Assembly (NCBI GenBank): GCA_002372465.1
Contig: DFGW01000082.1
Coordinates: forward strand, 1-16,477
DNA: 16,477 bases
Direction: 5' to 3'
Origin: Butyrivibrio sp. UBA3740
Lineage (GTDB): Bacteria; Bacillota; Clostridia; Lachnospirales; Lachnospiraceae
In this document: piece after piece, positions 1 through 5,857 of the stretch
How the letters are laid out: each line of letters starts with the position of its first letter
Numbering within the stretch: the first letter of the stretch is position 1
Position numbers and translations under genes: made by a program
Notes under the pieces: model-generated
Database searches by the model: none
What the model saw: the letters and a program-made list of their open reading frames with translations, nothing else
Told to the model about the DNA's origin: nothing

Positions 1-339
1 GATGGTGTCCTTGATGGGAAGGTACGAAAAACAGGTATTTTTCTAAAAGAAGACGGTACAGCCGGAACTATCCAACACGTGGACCTCGCGATTAAAGGCC
101 GTGAATCAGAACTTATGAGTGCTGCAGAAAAGCTGGATGAAGTTCTTGAGAAGCTGCGCAGTAAGAGCTCTCAGAGGAGCAGGCGAAATAATAACAACGA
201 TAATGCAAGACGCAGAGCTCAGAGAGCAGCGAGACAGAAGAAGCAGCTTGCGGATTATCAAAAGAGACAGGAGCGGACAAAAGAGCTGACTAAGAAGGCT
301 CTGGCGCGACATAAAAAGTTGTATGAAATGGACCACTAA
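1..339 (+). CDS. C-terminal part of an unrecognised protein with a basic, Asn/Arg-rich tail
   Basis: The frame is open from the first base, so this is the 3' end of a gene that begins upstream; the GTG at 79 is an internal codon, not a convincing start. The visible 112 residues begin with a short segment that looks folded (DGVLDGKVRKTGIF), then a probable helix (ESELMSAAEKLDEVLEKL), an Asn run (NNNNDN), and a long Arg/Lys/Gln-rich helix or coiled coil. The last codons (Met-Asp-His) and the TAA lie inside copy A of a dispersed repeat, so the natural C-terminus may have been replaced by the repeat. A terminator follows at 413-449. I do not recognise the family; the basic tail suggests nucleic-acid or ribosome contact, but that is a guess. 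Confidence 0.6.
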   Translation, partial: DGVLDGKVRKTGIFLKEDGTAGTIQHVDLAIKGRESELMSAAEKLDEVLEKLRSKSSQRSRRNNNNDNARRRAQRAARQKKQLADYQKRQERTKELTKKALARHKKLYEMDH

Positions 340-357
340 CCCCGTCACTTGGGACCA
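323..357 (+). repeat. Dispersed REP-like repeat, copy A (overlaps a stop codon)
   Basis: It begins ATGAAATGGACCACTAACCC and ends near GGGACCA. It shares about 23 identical bases with copy B, 37 bp downstream. It supplies the final codons and the TAA stop of the preceding gene. Its right end (TTGGGACCA) differs from copies B and C, so it looks like a decayed or recombined copy. Confidence 0.75.
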
Positions 358-359
358 TG

Positions 360-393
360 ATGAAATGGACCACTAACCCCGTCCCCGGGTCCA
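360..393 (+). repeat. Dispersed REP-like repeat, copy B
   Basis: It is a tandem partner of copy A and carries the fuller form TGGACC, then ACTAACCCCGTCCCCG, then GGTCCA. The TGGACC/GGTCCA ends are inverted, so the element can fold into a 6-bp stem with a C-rich loop (G-rich on the other strand). It lies between the stop codon of the upstream gene and that gene's terminator. Short G-rich intergenic repeats of this kind are common in Clostridia and resemble REP elements mobilised by RAYT-type transposases; that link is inference. Confidence 0.75.
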
Positions 394-412
394 CACGAAA
401 CTGAAACACAGT

Positions 413-449
413 TGGCAAGAATGGTTTTAACTATTCTTGCCACTTTTTT
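413..449 (+). terminator. Rho-independent terminator
   Basis: TGGCAAGAATGGTT (413-426) pairs with AACTATTCTTGCCA (429-442), a 14-bp stem with one G-U pair and a very tight loop, followed by six T at 444-449. It ends transcription of the gene entering from the left edge and isolates the next unit. Confidence 0.88.
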
Positions 450-478
450 ATACACATGGGGGATGATATGATTCAGAT

Positions 479-492
479 ATAAGATATCTTAT
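479..492. promoter_or_regulatory. 14-bp perfect palindrome upstream of the nucleotidyltransferase-like gene
   Basis: ATAAGATATCTTAT is a perfect dyad 46 bp before the ATG at 539, in the short region between the upstream terminator and this gene. It could be an operator for a dimeric repressor, possibly the HTH protein encoded downstream. AT-rich palindromes also arise by chance, and no clear -35/-10 pair is seen around it. Confidence 0.3.
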
Positions 493-538
493 GGGAAAAA
501 CTAACGGAATTTTGAAATATAGATTTGGAGGTAGCAAA

Positions 539-1609
539 ATGAAAAAAACCAATGAACTCACAAATTGGGTGATTAGCAGGATAGAAAATGAATATAAGGA
601 CGATATTGCACTTTTGATAGCACTGCATGGGCACACTACCAATGATGATCAGCACGGAGTATGCTTTGACTATTTCGTCCCCGCAACAGAAAGAGGAAAT
701 GAGCTCTCAGAGACTTTCATCATTGACGGAGTAGGGCATGACCTGTATCCGAGATCATGGGAGAGGCTGGAAGAATCGGTTAATCTCAATGACATGCCCA
801 TAATTCTGGATGGAGCAGAGATCTTATATGCCCGTTCAAAGGAGGACGAAGAGAGGTTTCTAAGTCTGAAAAAGCGCATGCTTGATAATCTGAAGGATGA
901 AGAATTCGTATATGGCAAGGCCCTTGAGTATATGGATGAAGCTCTTGAGATATACCGAACCCTTATATTTGAGGATTGTTCCTATCGTGTTATGGCAGAA
1001 GCCGGATACATTCATCTGTTTTTATCAAAGGCTGTAGCAGTGATGAATCATACCTATGCTGAAGAACCGATCATGAACAAAAAACAGGCGCTGAACAGCG
1101 ATGCAGACAGCCGTATCTATCATTGTCCTAACATGAAGCAGGTACCGGAAGGCTTTTTTGAAAACGCAGAAAAACTGATGAGGGAGAAAAATCCTGAGGA
1201 GATTAAGAAGGTGATCCTTGAACTTCTTAAGACCACCAGAAAGTTCATACTGGACAGAAATCCTGGCAATCAGGCAAAAGAGCTGTCTAATGCAGATTTT
1301 GGTGCTCTGGCCTCCTGGTACCGGGAGCTTAGCCTTACCTGGCGCAGGATAAGGTACTTTGCAGATAACAACATGGCAGAAGAGGCATATTGCGATGCAG
1401 GATATCTTCAGCAGGAGCTCTTTTACATTGCACAGGAATTCGGTGTTGAGGAAATGAATTTGTTGGATTCATACGACCCTGATGATCTGGGCAGGTTAAA
1501 AGCGTGTGCTGACGAACTTGAACGCAAGCTTTTAAGTATTCTAAGAGATCATCAGACACCGGTGAATTCCTATGAATCTGTTGATGCCTTTTTGAAGGCC
1601 AGATCATAA
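539..1609 (+). CDS. Nucleotidyltransferase-like protein with a degenerate active-site motif
   Basis: This is a 356-residue protein. The start at 539 is chosen over the upstream in-frame ATG at 491 because GGAGGT sits 7 bases before it. Residues 23-47 resemble the core of the pol-beta-type nucleotidyltransferase fold, but the usual Gly-Ser and Asp-x-Asp motifs read G31-H-T-T and D44-Y-F46, so the second metal-binding Asp is absent. From about residue 100 the protein is mostly helical, with many Glu, Leu and Tyr residues, as in the helical C-terminal half of aminoglycoside nucleotidyltransferases or MNT-HEPN pairs. No signal peptide or membrane segment is visible. A CD3324-type HTH gene follows 12 bp after the stop, probably in the same transcript. 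The fold assignment rests on motif resemblance only. The protein may be inactive as a transferase or use another substrate; the function is unknown. Confidence 0.8.
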   Translation: MKKTNELTNWVISRIENEYKDDIALLIALHGHTTNDDQHGVCFDYFVPATERGNELSETFIIDGVGHDLYPRSWERLEESVNLNDMPIILDGAEILYARSKEDEERFLSLKKRMLDNLKDEEFVYGKALEYMDEALEIYRTLIFEDCSYRVMAEAGYIHLFLSKAVAVMNHTYAEEPIMNKKQALNSDADSRIYHCPNMKQVPEGFFENAEKLMREKNPEEIKKVILELLKTTRKFILDRNPGNQAKELSNADFGALASWYRELSLTWRRIRYFADNNMAEEAYCDAGYLQQELFYIAQEFGVEEMNLLDSYDPDDLGRLKACADELERKLLSILRDHQTPVNSYESVDAFLKARS

Positions 1610-1621
1610 AAGGTGGCTGAT

Positions 1622-1879
1622 ATGAGATATCGAAATGCATCGGACATATTTCCGGATGAGCTGTTAAAAGAAATACAGAAGTACTCTGCCGGAGAGATGA
1701 TATATATTCCGGAGCGCAGCAGGAAGAAAAAATGGGGAGAAAAAACCGGCGCCAGAGAATATTATGTTGCCCGTAATTCAGAGATCCGAAGCAAGTACGG
1801 TGAAGGCAGATCCATTCAGGAATTGTCTGAAGAGTACAGTCTTTCTCATGACACTATCCGGAGAATATTGTACAGATAG
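1622..1879 (+). CDS. CD3324-family small helix-turn-helix protein
   Basis: This 85-residue protein begins MRYRNASDIFPDELLKEIQK, the typical opening of the CD3324 family of small Firmicute proteins distantly related to the Mor/C activators of phage Mu. Residues 25-50 are basic and include KKKWGEKTGAREYY. The C-terminal 30 residues (SIQELSEEYSLSHDTIRRIL) form a clear helix-turn-helix. I take ATG 1622, with AGGTGG 5 bases upstream, rather than the GTG at 1613, which lies inside that ribosome binding site. It is 12 bp downstream of the nucleotidyltransferase-like gene and immediately upstream of repeat copy C, so the pair forms a compact unit. It is probably a DNA-binding regulator, perhaps of its own operon; the target is unknown. 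Confidence 0.8.
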   Translation: MRYRNASDIFPDELLKEIQKYSAGEMIYIPERSRKKKWGEKTGAREYYVARNSEIRSKYGEGRSIQELSEEYSLSHDTIRRILYR

Positions 1880-1910
1880 AAAATGGACCACTAACCCGTC
1901 CCCAGGTCCA
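1880..1910 (+). repeat. Dispersed REP-like repeat, copy C
   Basis: AAAATGGACCACTAACCCGT followed by CCCCAGGTCCA starts at the base after the TAG stop of the HTH gene. It matches copy B with one C missing from the C-run and an A for G before GGTCCA. TGGACC and GGTCCA again form inverted ends. Copies A/B and C bracket the two-gene unit at 539-1879 in the same orientation. Confidence 0.75.
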
Positions 1911-1982
1911 AAAAGAATTTTTGCAGACTTTTTTCTCCCAATATCGTTATATCTTATGAAAGGCAGGAAAAGAGGTAAGAAA

Positions 1983-2507
1983 GTGGGGAAAACCGATTCT
2001 AAGGAAAAGTTAATAGCGCTGATGGATCAGTATAAGAATCTGGTTTTCTCTGTTTGTCTGAGACTGACTGGTGATTATTTTACCGCGGAGGATATAACCC
2101 AGGAGACCTTTATAGCTGCCTATCAGCATCTTGATGAGTTTGACGGCCGGTCGGAAAAAGCATGGCTGTGCAGGATAGCAAGTAACAAATGTGTGGACTA
2201 TCTAAGAGCAGCAGAGCGACGGGCTGTGGCGACGCCGGAAGATGAGATGCCACAGGAGGTAAGCCAAAGCCGCGATGGTCCCCTGGAACAGTTCATTACT
2301 GAGGACATCTTGGAGCGGTTTCGGAACAGCTGCAATGAACTTCCCGAACCCTATAAGACTCCGGCGATCCTTCATTTTGATGAAGGCCTCACGGCAAAAG
2401 AAATATCGGAGAAAACGGAAGTACCTCTGAAGACGGTACAGTCTCAGATCTACAGAGCCCGAGAGATGCTAAAGAAAAATATAAGGAAGGAGGAACTACT
2501 GGCATGA
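1983..2507 (+). CDS. RNA polymerase sigma factor, ECF (sigma-70 family)
   Basis: Starting at GTG 1983 (GAGGT six bases upstream), the product has 174 residues, a normal ECF length. An in-frame ATG at 1956 lacks a ribosome binding site, and the frame's further upstream extension runs through the HTH gene. Region 2 spans about residues 10-80 and includes the core-binding and -10 recognition stretch TAEDITQETFIAAYQHL and the helix WLCRIASNKCVDYLR. Region 4 covers about residues 120-168, with LPEPYKTPAILHF and the recognition HTH EISEKTEVPLKTVQSQIYRA. There is no region 3, as expected for ECF factors. The stop overlaps the next gene's start (ATGA), indicating translational coupling to the anti-sigma-like protein. 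The signal it answers to is not evident, but the following membrane proteins suggest envelope stress. Confidence 0.93.
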   Translation: MGKTDSKEKLIALMDQYKNLVFSVCLRLTGDYFTAEDITQETFIAAYQHLDEFDGRSEKAWLCRIASNKCVDYLRAAERRAVATPEDEMPQEVSQSRDGPLEQFITEDILERFRNSCNELPEPYKTPAILHFDEGLTAKEISEKTEVPLKTVQSQIYRAREMLKKNIRKEELLA

Positions 2508-2896
2508 GTGATCAGATACCTTATTTAAGTGATGAAGAATTGCAGAAGCTGATGGCAGATGCAGAGCGGGACACAGCTGTGAAAGCGCCTGATGACCTGG
2601 AAGAAAAGGTCATTGCAAGGATTGAATCCAGAGAAAAGAAAAAGACAGTGGAGTTTGCAAGGTACTGCGTGAGAGTTGCATTTGGCGTAGCTGCAGCAAT
2701 AGCTCTTTTATGTATAGTTCCAAACCTTCCCAAGGCAACCTTTATGAAACCTGTAGCAGAGCCGGTACTTATAGAAAAAGAGATACCGACAAGGGATCAG
2801 GTAATCGGAGATAGAAAGATCCCAACCAGGGAAGAGGCCCTGGCCGGCGTCAATGAGCCAAGCCTTATTGATGAACTTAAGAGTTATTTTGATTGA
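2504..2896 (+). CDS. Putative single-pass membrane anti-sigma factor
   Basis: The protein has 130 residues and its ATG overlaps the sigma factor stop. AAGGAGG lies just upstream within the sigma gene. Residues 1-50 are charged and presumably cytoplasmic, residues 52-74 form one hydrophobic membrane helix, and about 55 residues follow outside. No His-x3-Cys-x2-Cys zinc anti-sigma motif is present; the only cysteines (55, 70) are in or next to the membrane helix. The outer part contains a short internal duplication, IPTRDQ (94-99) and IPTREE (106-111). The role as anti-sigma factor is inferred from position and topology; sequence alone would only support a small membrane protein. Confidence 0.7.
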   Translation: MSDQIPYLSDEELQKLMADAERDTAVKAPDDLEEKVIARIESREKKKTVEFARYCVRVAFGVAAAIALLCIVPNLPKATFMKPVAEPVLIEKEIPTRDQVIGDRKIPTREEALAGVNEPSLIDELKSYFD

Positions 2897-2913
2897 TATT
2901 GGAGGAAACTATT

Positions 2914-3531
2914 ATGAAACAGAAGAGAAAAAACAGATTTTTTACATTTATATTTTCATTCCTTCCGGGAGCTGCTGAGATGTACATGGGATTCATGAAA
3001 AACGGCCTTTCCATCATGGCCCTGTTCTTTGCTTCCATGCTGCCTATGATGACTTTCGATGCTTTAGGTTTTCTGGCAGTACTGGGAATCGTGATATGGT
3101 TCTTTGGATTCTTCCATGCAAGAAACTATGCCGGGATGACAGATGAAGAATTTGAGAGTACAACAGATCAGTTCATCTGGGATGAATACTCATATGCAAG
3201 AAATATCAACGTTTCTAACACTACTTTGAAAAGAGTTGTTGCAGCAGTGCTGATCTTTATCGGATGCGGACAGCTTTGGCACTATTTCTCAAGCATGATC
3301 TACAGCCTTATCCCCGATGGATACTGGGATTACATTTATCCTGTAGTTTCCCAGGTCCCTCAGTTTGTGATGGCAGTACTGTTTGTGATTGCAGGAGTTT
3401 ACCTGATAATTGGCAAGAAAAAACAGATCAATGCCACTCCGGATATAGAAGTTAAGCGCATAGCAGAGATTGCTCCCAAGCAGGAAGCACAGCCTGTAGA
3501 AACAAATGCACAGGAGACAAAGGAGGCGTAA
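2914..3531 (+). CDS. Polytopic membrane protein, TM2-like N-terminus
   Basis: ATG 2914 is preceded by GGAGGA at 8 bases; the in-frame TTG at 2893 overlaps the preceding gene and has no ribosome binding site. The product has 205 residues. FSFLPGAAEMYMGFMKNGLS (residues 14-33) resembles the paired helices of TM2-type proteins, where a Gly-rich turn follows the first hydrophobic segment. Hydrophobic segments lie near residues 9-28, 31-48, 50-69, 107-122 and 149-167. An acidic loop (75-95) and a polar Gln/Glu/Ala-rich tail (168-205) are soluble. It lies 17 bp after the anti-sigma-like gene and one base before the next gene, so it is part of the sigma operon. Function is unknown; it may sense or respond to envelope state together with its neighbours. 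Confidence 0.75.
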   Translation: MKQKRKNRFFTFIFSFLPGAAEMYMGFMKNGLSIMALFFASMLPMMTFDALGFLAVLGIVIWFFGFFHARNYAGMTDEEFESTTDQFIWDEYSYARNINVSNTTLKRVVAAVLIFIGCGQLWHYFSSMIYSLIPDGYWDYIYPVVSQVPQFVMAVLFVIAGVYLIIGKKKQINATPDIEVKRIAEIAPKQEAQPVETNAQETKEA

Positions 3532-3532
3532 A

Positions 3533-3820
3533 ATGGAAAGTGTAAGAACTCACAGAGTGGGATCCATTACCACCGGTCTTATGCTGATTGCCTTTGGTGT
3601 TATGTTTGTACTGCACTTGTTTGTTGGTGTGATCGGATATGACCTGATATTTAAACTCTGGCCGATTATCCTCATAGGTCTTGGCATAGAAGTGCTTTTA
3701 TCAAACTTCAATCAGGAAAAGATTGTGTACGACAAGGGAGCATTTTTCCTGATGATCACCGTAGCTTTCTTTGCCATGGGAATGGCCGGCGCAGACTGGA
3801 TCTTTACTCACATGAACTAA
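3533..3820 (+). CDS. Small LiaF/DUF5668-like membrane protein
   Basis: The product has 95 residues, starting at ATG 3533 behind AAGGAGG; only one base separates it from the previous stop. Three hydrophobic segments are visible, at about 11-29, 33-51 and 65-84. The pattern ITTGLMLIAFGVMFVL followed by LWPIILIGLGIEVLL is typical of the LiaI/LiaF-like transmembrane domain found in cell-envelope stress operons (WP-hydrophobic-GLG). It lacks the soluble C-terminal domain of full-length LiaF. Together with the sigma factor this supports an envelope-related operon, but no direct function can be read from the sequence. Confidence 0.72.
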   Translation: MESVRTHRVGSITTGLMLIAFGVMFVLHLFVGVIGYDLIFKLWPIILIGLGIEVLLSNFNQEKIVYDKGAFFLMITVAFFAMGMAGADWIFTHMN

Positions 3821-3841
3821 GGGATAAAGGGGAAGTGCGGT

Positions 3842-4726
3842 ATGCATTTTGTAGATGCAAAGGGGATTCTCACAAGCAATAACGGCTTTACCGGGATGAA
3901 CATATATCGTGGCTGCACTCATGGGTGCATCTACTGTGACAGCAGGAGCAAGTGCTATCAGTTCCTTCATCCATTTGAGGATGTAGAGGTAAAGCAAAAT
4001 GCGCCGGTATTGCTGGAGATGGCTCTTAGGTCGAAACGTAAAAAATGCATGATCGGAACGGGAGCCATGTCTGACCCCTATATGCACTGCGAGCTGGAGC
4101 TGGGACTCACAAGACAGTGTCTTGAGATCATTTCCAAATATGAGTTTGGACTGGCCATACAGACCAAGTCAGACAGAATCTTAAGAGACATCGATCTGTT
4201 GGAAGAGATCAATAAGAAGGCCAAGTGCGTGGTTGAGATCACGCTGACTACCTACGACGATGACCTCTGCAGCATAATCGAACCAAATGTTTGTAATACA
4301 AAGCGCCGCATTGAGATACTTGAGGAGATGCAAAAGAGAGGCATCCCGACTGTGGTCTGGATCACACCCCTTTTACCCTTCATAAATGATACTGTGGAAA
4401 ATCTTGAGCTGATTCTTGATGCCTGTGTGAGAACAGGCGTCAAGGGAATCATAAGCTTTGGAATGGGACTGACGCTCCGGGAGGGGGACAGAGAATATTT
4501 CTACGAGGCACTGGATAAGCATTTCCCGGGACTTAAGCAGAAATACATAAGCACCTACGGAAATGCCTATGAGCTGCCAAGCCCCAACAGTGCGCAGCTG
4601 ACAAAGGTCTTTAATGAGATGTGCAAGTTCAACGGAATCATGTACAAGCCTGATGACTGCTTTAAATATATGCAGGAGTTTCCCGAGAGATATCAGCAGA
4701 TGAGCCTGTTCGGCTTAGGTATCTGA
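3842..4726 (+). CDS. SPL-family radical SAM protein
   Basis: The protein has 294 residues. The radical SAM cluster motif is Cys-x3-Cys-x2-Cys at C25, C29 and C32 in GCTHGCIYCD, followed by a TIM-barrel-like radical SAM core with GTGAMSDPY and EITLTTYDDD. This layout (N-terminal cluster, about 290 residues, no extra domains) fits the broad family related to spore photoproduct lyase; whether it repairs spore photoproduct cannot be said, and most such relatives are uncharacterised. The ATG is 21 bp after the membrane-protein gene, with AGGGG about 10 bases upstream, so it is probably cotranscribed with the sigma operon. Its last 65 bp overlap the 3' end of the pyruvate kinase gene on the other strand. 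No terminator is visible after it. Confidence 0.85.
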   Translation: MHFVDAKGILTSNNGFTGMNIYRGCTHGCIYCDSRSKCYQFLHPFEDVEVKQNAPVLLEMALRSKRKKCMIGTGAMSDPYMHCELELGLTRQCLEIISKYEFGLAIQTKSDRILRDIDLLEEINKKAKCVVEITLTTYDDDLCSIIEPNVCNTKRRIEILEEMQKRGIPTVVWITPLLPFINDTVENLELILDACVRTGVKGIISFGMGLTLREGDREYFYEALDKHFPGLKQKYISTYGNAYELPSPNSAQLTKVFNEMCKFNGIMYKPDDCFKYMQEFPERYQQMSLFGLGI

Positions 4727-5801
4727 TAACATCCACCGGGTAGTCGCCGATGGCGGTTTCGCCTGTTACCATAACTGAGGAAGCTCCATCCAGAACTGCA
4801 TTATAAATATCGCTGACCTCCGCTCTTGTGGGAACCTTGCAGTGTTCCATTGATGAGAGCATCTGAGTCACCACCATAAATGGTTTATTATTCTCCCGGC
4901 AGGTCCGGGAGATTTCTTTTTGCACTTTTGGAAGCTCCCAGAGGGGCATGGAATTTCCAAGGTCACCTCTGGCGATGATGATTTCATCTGCGTAGGGTAA
5001 GAAGCTGGTGAGATTTTCTACACCGGCTCTGCTTTCTATCTTGGCATATATCTTAAGAGCACAGCAGCTGCCAGGCTTCGGGACGCTGTTTCCGGACGCA
5101 GCCAAGCTGTCTCCGATTATGGGCTTACTGCTTCCTGCCTGTGCTTCAATCACGCTTCTTAAGTACATAAGGTCCCGGCTGCTTCTTACGAAGGGCTGCA
5201 TTACCCCTGTGATTCCAAGGCTTCCTGCCAGCTTGATGTTCTCATGGTCCGCTTCTGTCAGGGCAGGCATATCGATGGTGGCTCCTTCGATTGCTATGCT
5301 CTTTCTTCCGGAGAGGATTCCTCCCCGAAGGATTTTGAGACCAGCCATTTCACTGTTGCATGAGATGACTTTTGCCTCTATCTTTCCATCATCAAGAAGC
5401 ACCTTTCTGCCCACCTGTAAGGCTTCAAGAATCTTTCTGTCCACACAGACAAAGTTGTCGCCGGGGCTTTTTATGCACGCTGATACGCATTCATCACTAA
5501 TACCTTTCCCAGTGGCAGCAGAGTCTTGCTCATTAAGGAAAAGCGCTGCGCCTTCGGTAAGGGTTAATGGCTCCTTCAGGTCACCTATTCTTAGTTCCGG
5601 CCCCTGAAGGTCAATAAGAATCTTGGGAGTTACGCCGGCTCTTTTTGCCGCCTGTTTAACCCGGTCAATTTTGTCTTCACAGTCCCTTAGCATGATGTGG
5701 GAGAGGTTAATGCGAATGCCTGTCATCCCTTCTTTAAACATCTCATATAAAGTGTCCTCCGCTTCGCAGGAAGGACCAAGCGTTCCAAATATTTCTACCA
5801 T
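4662..5801 (-). CDS. pyk: Short pyruvate kinase lacking the C-terminal domain
   Basis: This 379-residue protein would transfer phosphate from phosphoenolpyruvate to ADP. Active-site residues are in place: R30-I-N32-L-S34-H35, D64, R71, the proton-donor region K254-I-E256, the metal ligand D280 in ARGDLG, and T312 in TQMLSSM, followed by PTRAEVSDIYNAVLDG and GETA. The B domain lies at about 74-165. The usual C-terminal domain of about 100 or more residues is missing; the protein stops shortly after GETAIGDYPV. The K+ site reads D64-L-Q-G-P-E69-L-R-I72, mixing residues of the K+-independent and K+-dependent groups. GGAG lies 7 bases before the ATG. It follows the methyltransferase gene by 56 bp, probably in one transcript. 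A second, full-length pyruvate kinase may exist elsewhere, making this a paralogue. Confidence 0.85.
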   Translation of the reverse strand: MVEIFGTLGPSCEAEDTLYEMFKEGMTGIRINLSHIMLRDCEDKIDRVKQAAKRAGVTPKILIDLQGPELRIGDLKEPLTLTEGAALFLNEQDSAATGKGISDECVSACIKSPGDNFVCVDRKILEALQVGRKVLLDDGKIEAKVISCNSEMAGLKILRGGILSGRKSIAIEGATIDMPALTEADHENIKLAGSLGITGVMQPFVRSSRDLMYLRSVIEAQAGSSKPIIGDSLAASGNSVPKPGSCCALKIYAKIESRAGVENLTSFLPYADEIIIARGDLGNSMPLWELPKVQKEISRTCRENNKPFMVVTQMLSSMEHCKVPTRAEVSDIYNAVLDGASSVMVTGETAIGDYPVDVIRYLSRTGSSADISRETPAYI

Positions 5802-5857
5802 TTAGTATCTCCAAATACATTCAATACATCCGGATTTTGTGCGGGTCTACAACATAT

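Noticed and set aside
323..393. Possible CRISPR array from the tandem copies A and B
   Set aside because: There are only two tandem units with almost no spacer, a third copy lies far away, and no cas genes are present.
1764..1982. Upstream extension of the sigma factor frame
   Set aside because: It would overlap the HTH gene and run through repeat copy C; the region-2 homology begins only after GTG 1983, which has its own ribosome binding site.
5008..5607. A 199-codon open frame on the plus strand inside the pyruvate kinase gene
   Set aside because: It lies wholly antisense to a gene with clear active-site motifs, has no ribosome binding site or family resemblance, and reads as low-complexity Leu/Ser/Pro sequence.
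4662..5801. Pyruvate kinase as a pseudogene
   Set aside because: All main catalytic residues are kept, there is no frameshift or internal stop, it has a good ribosome binding site, and the protein ends near a domain boundary.
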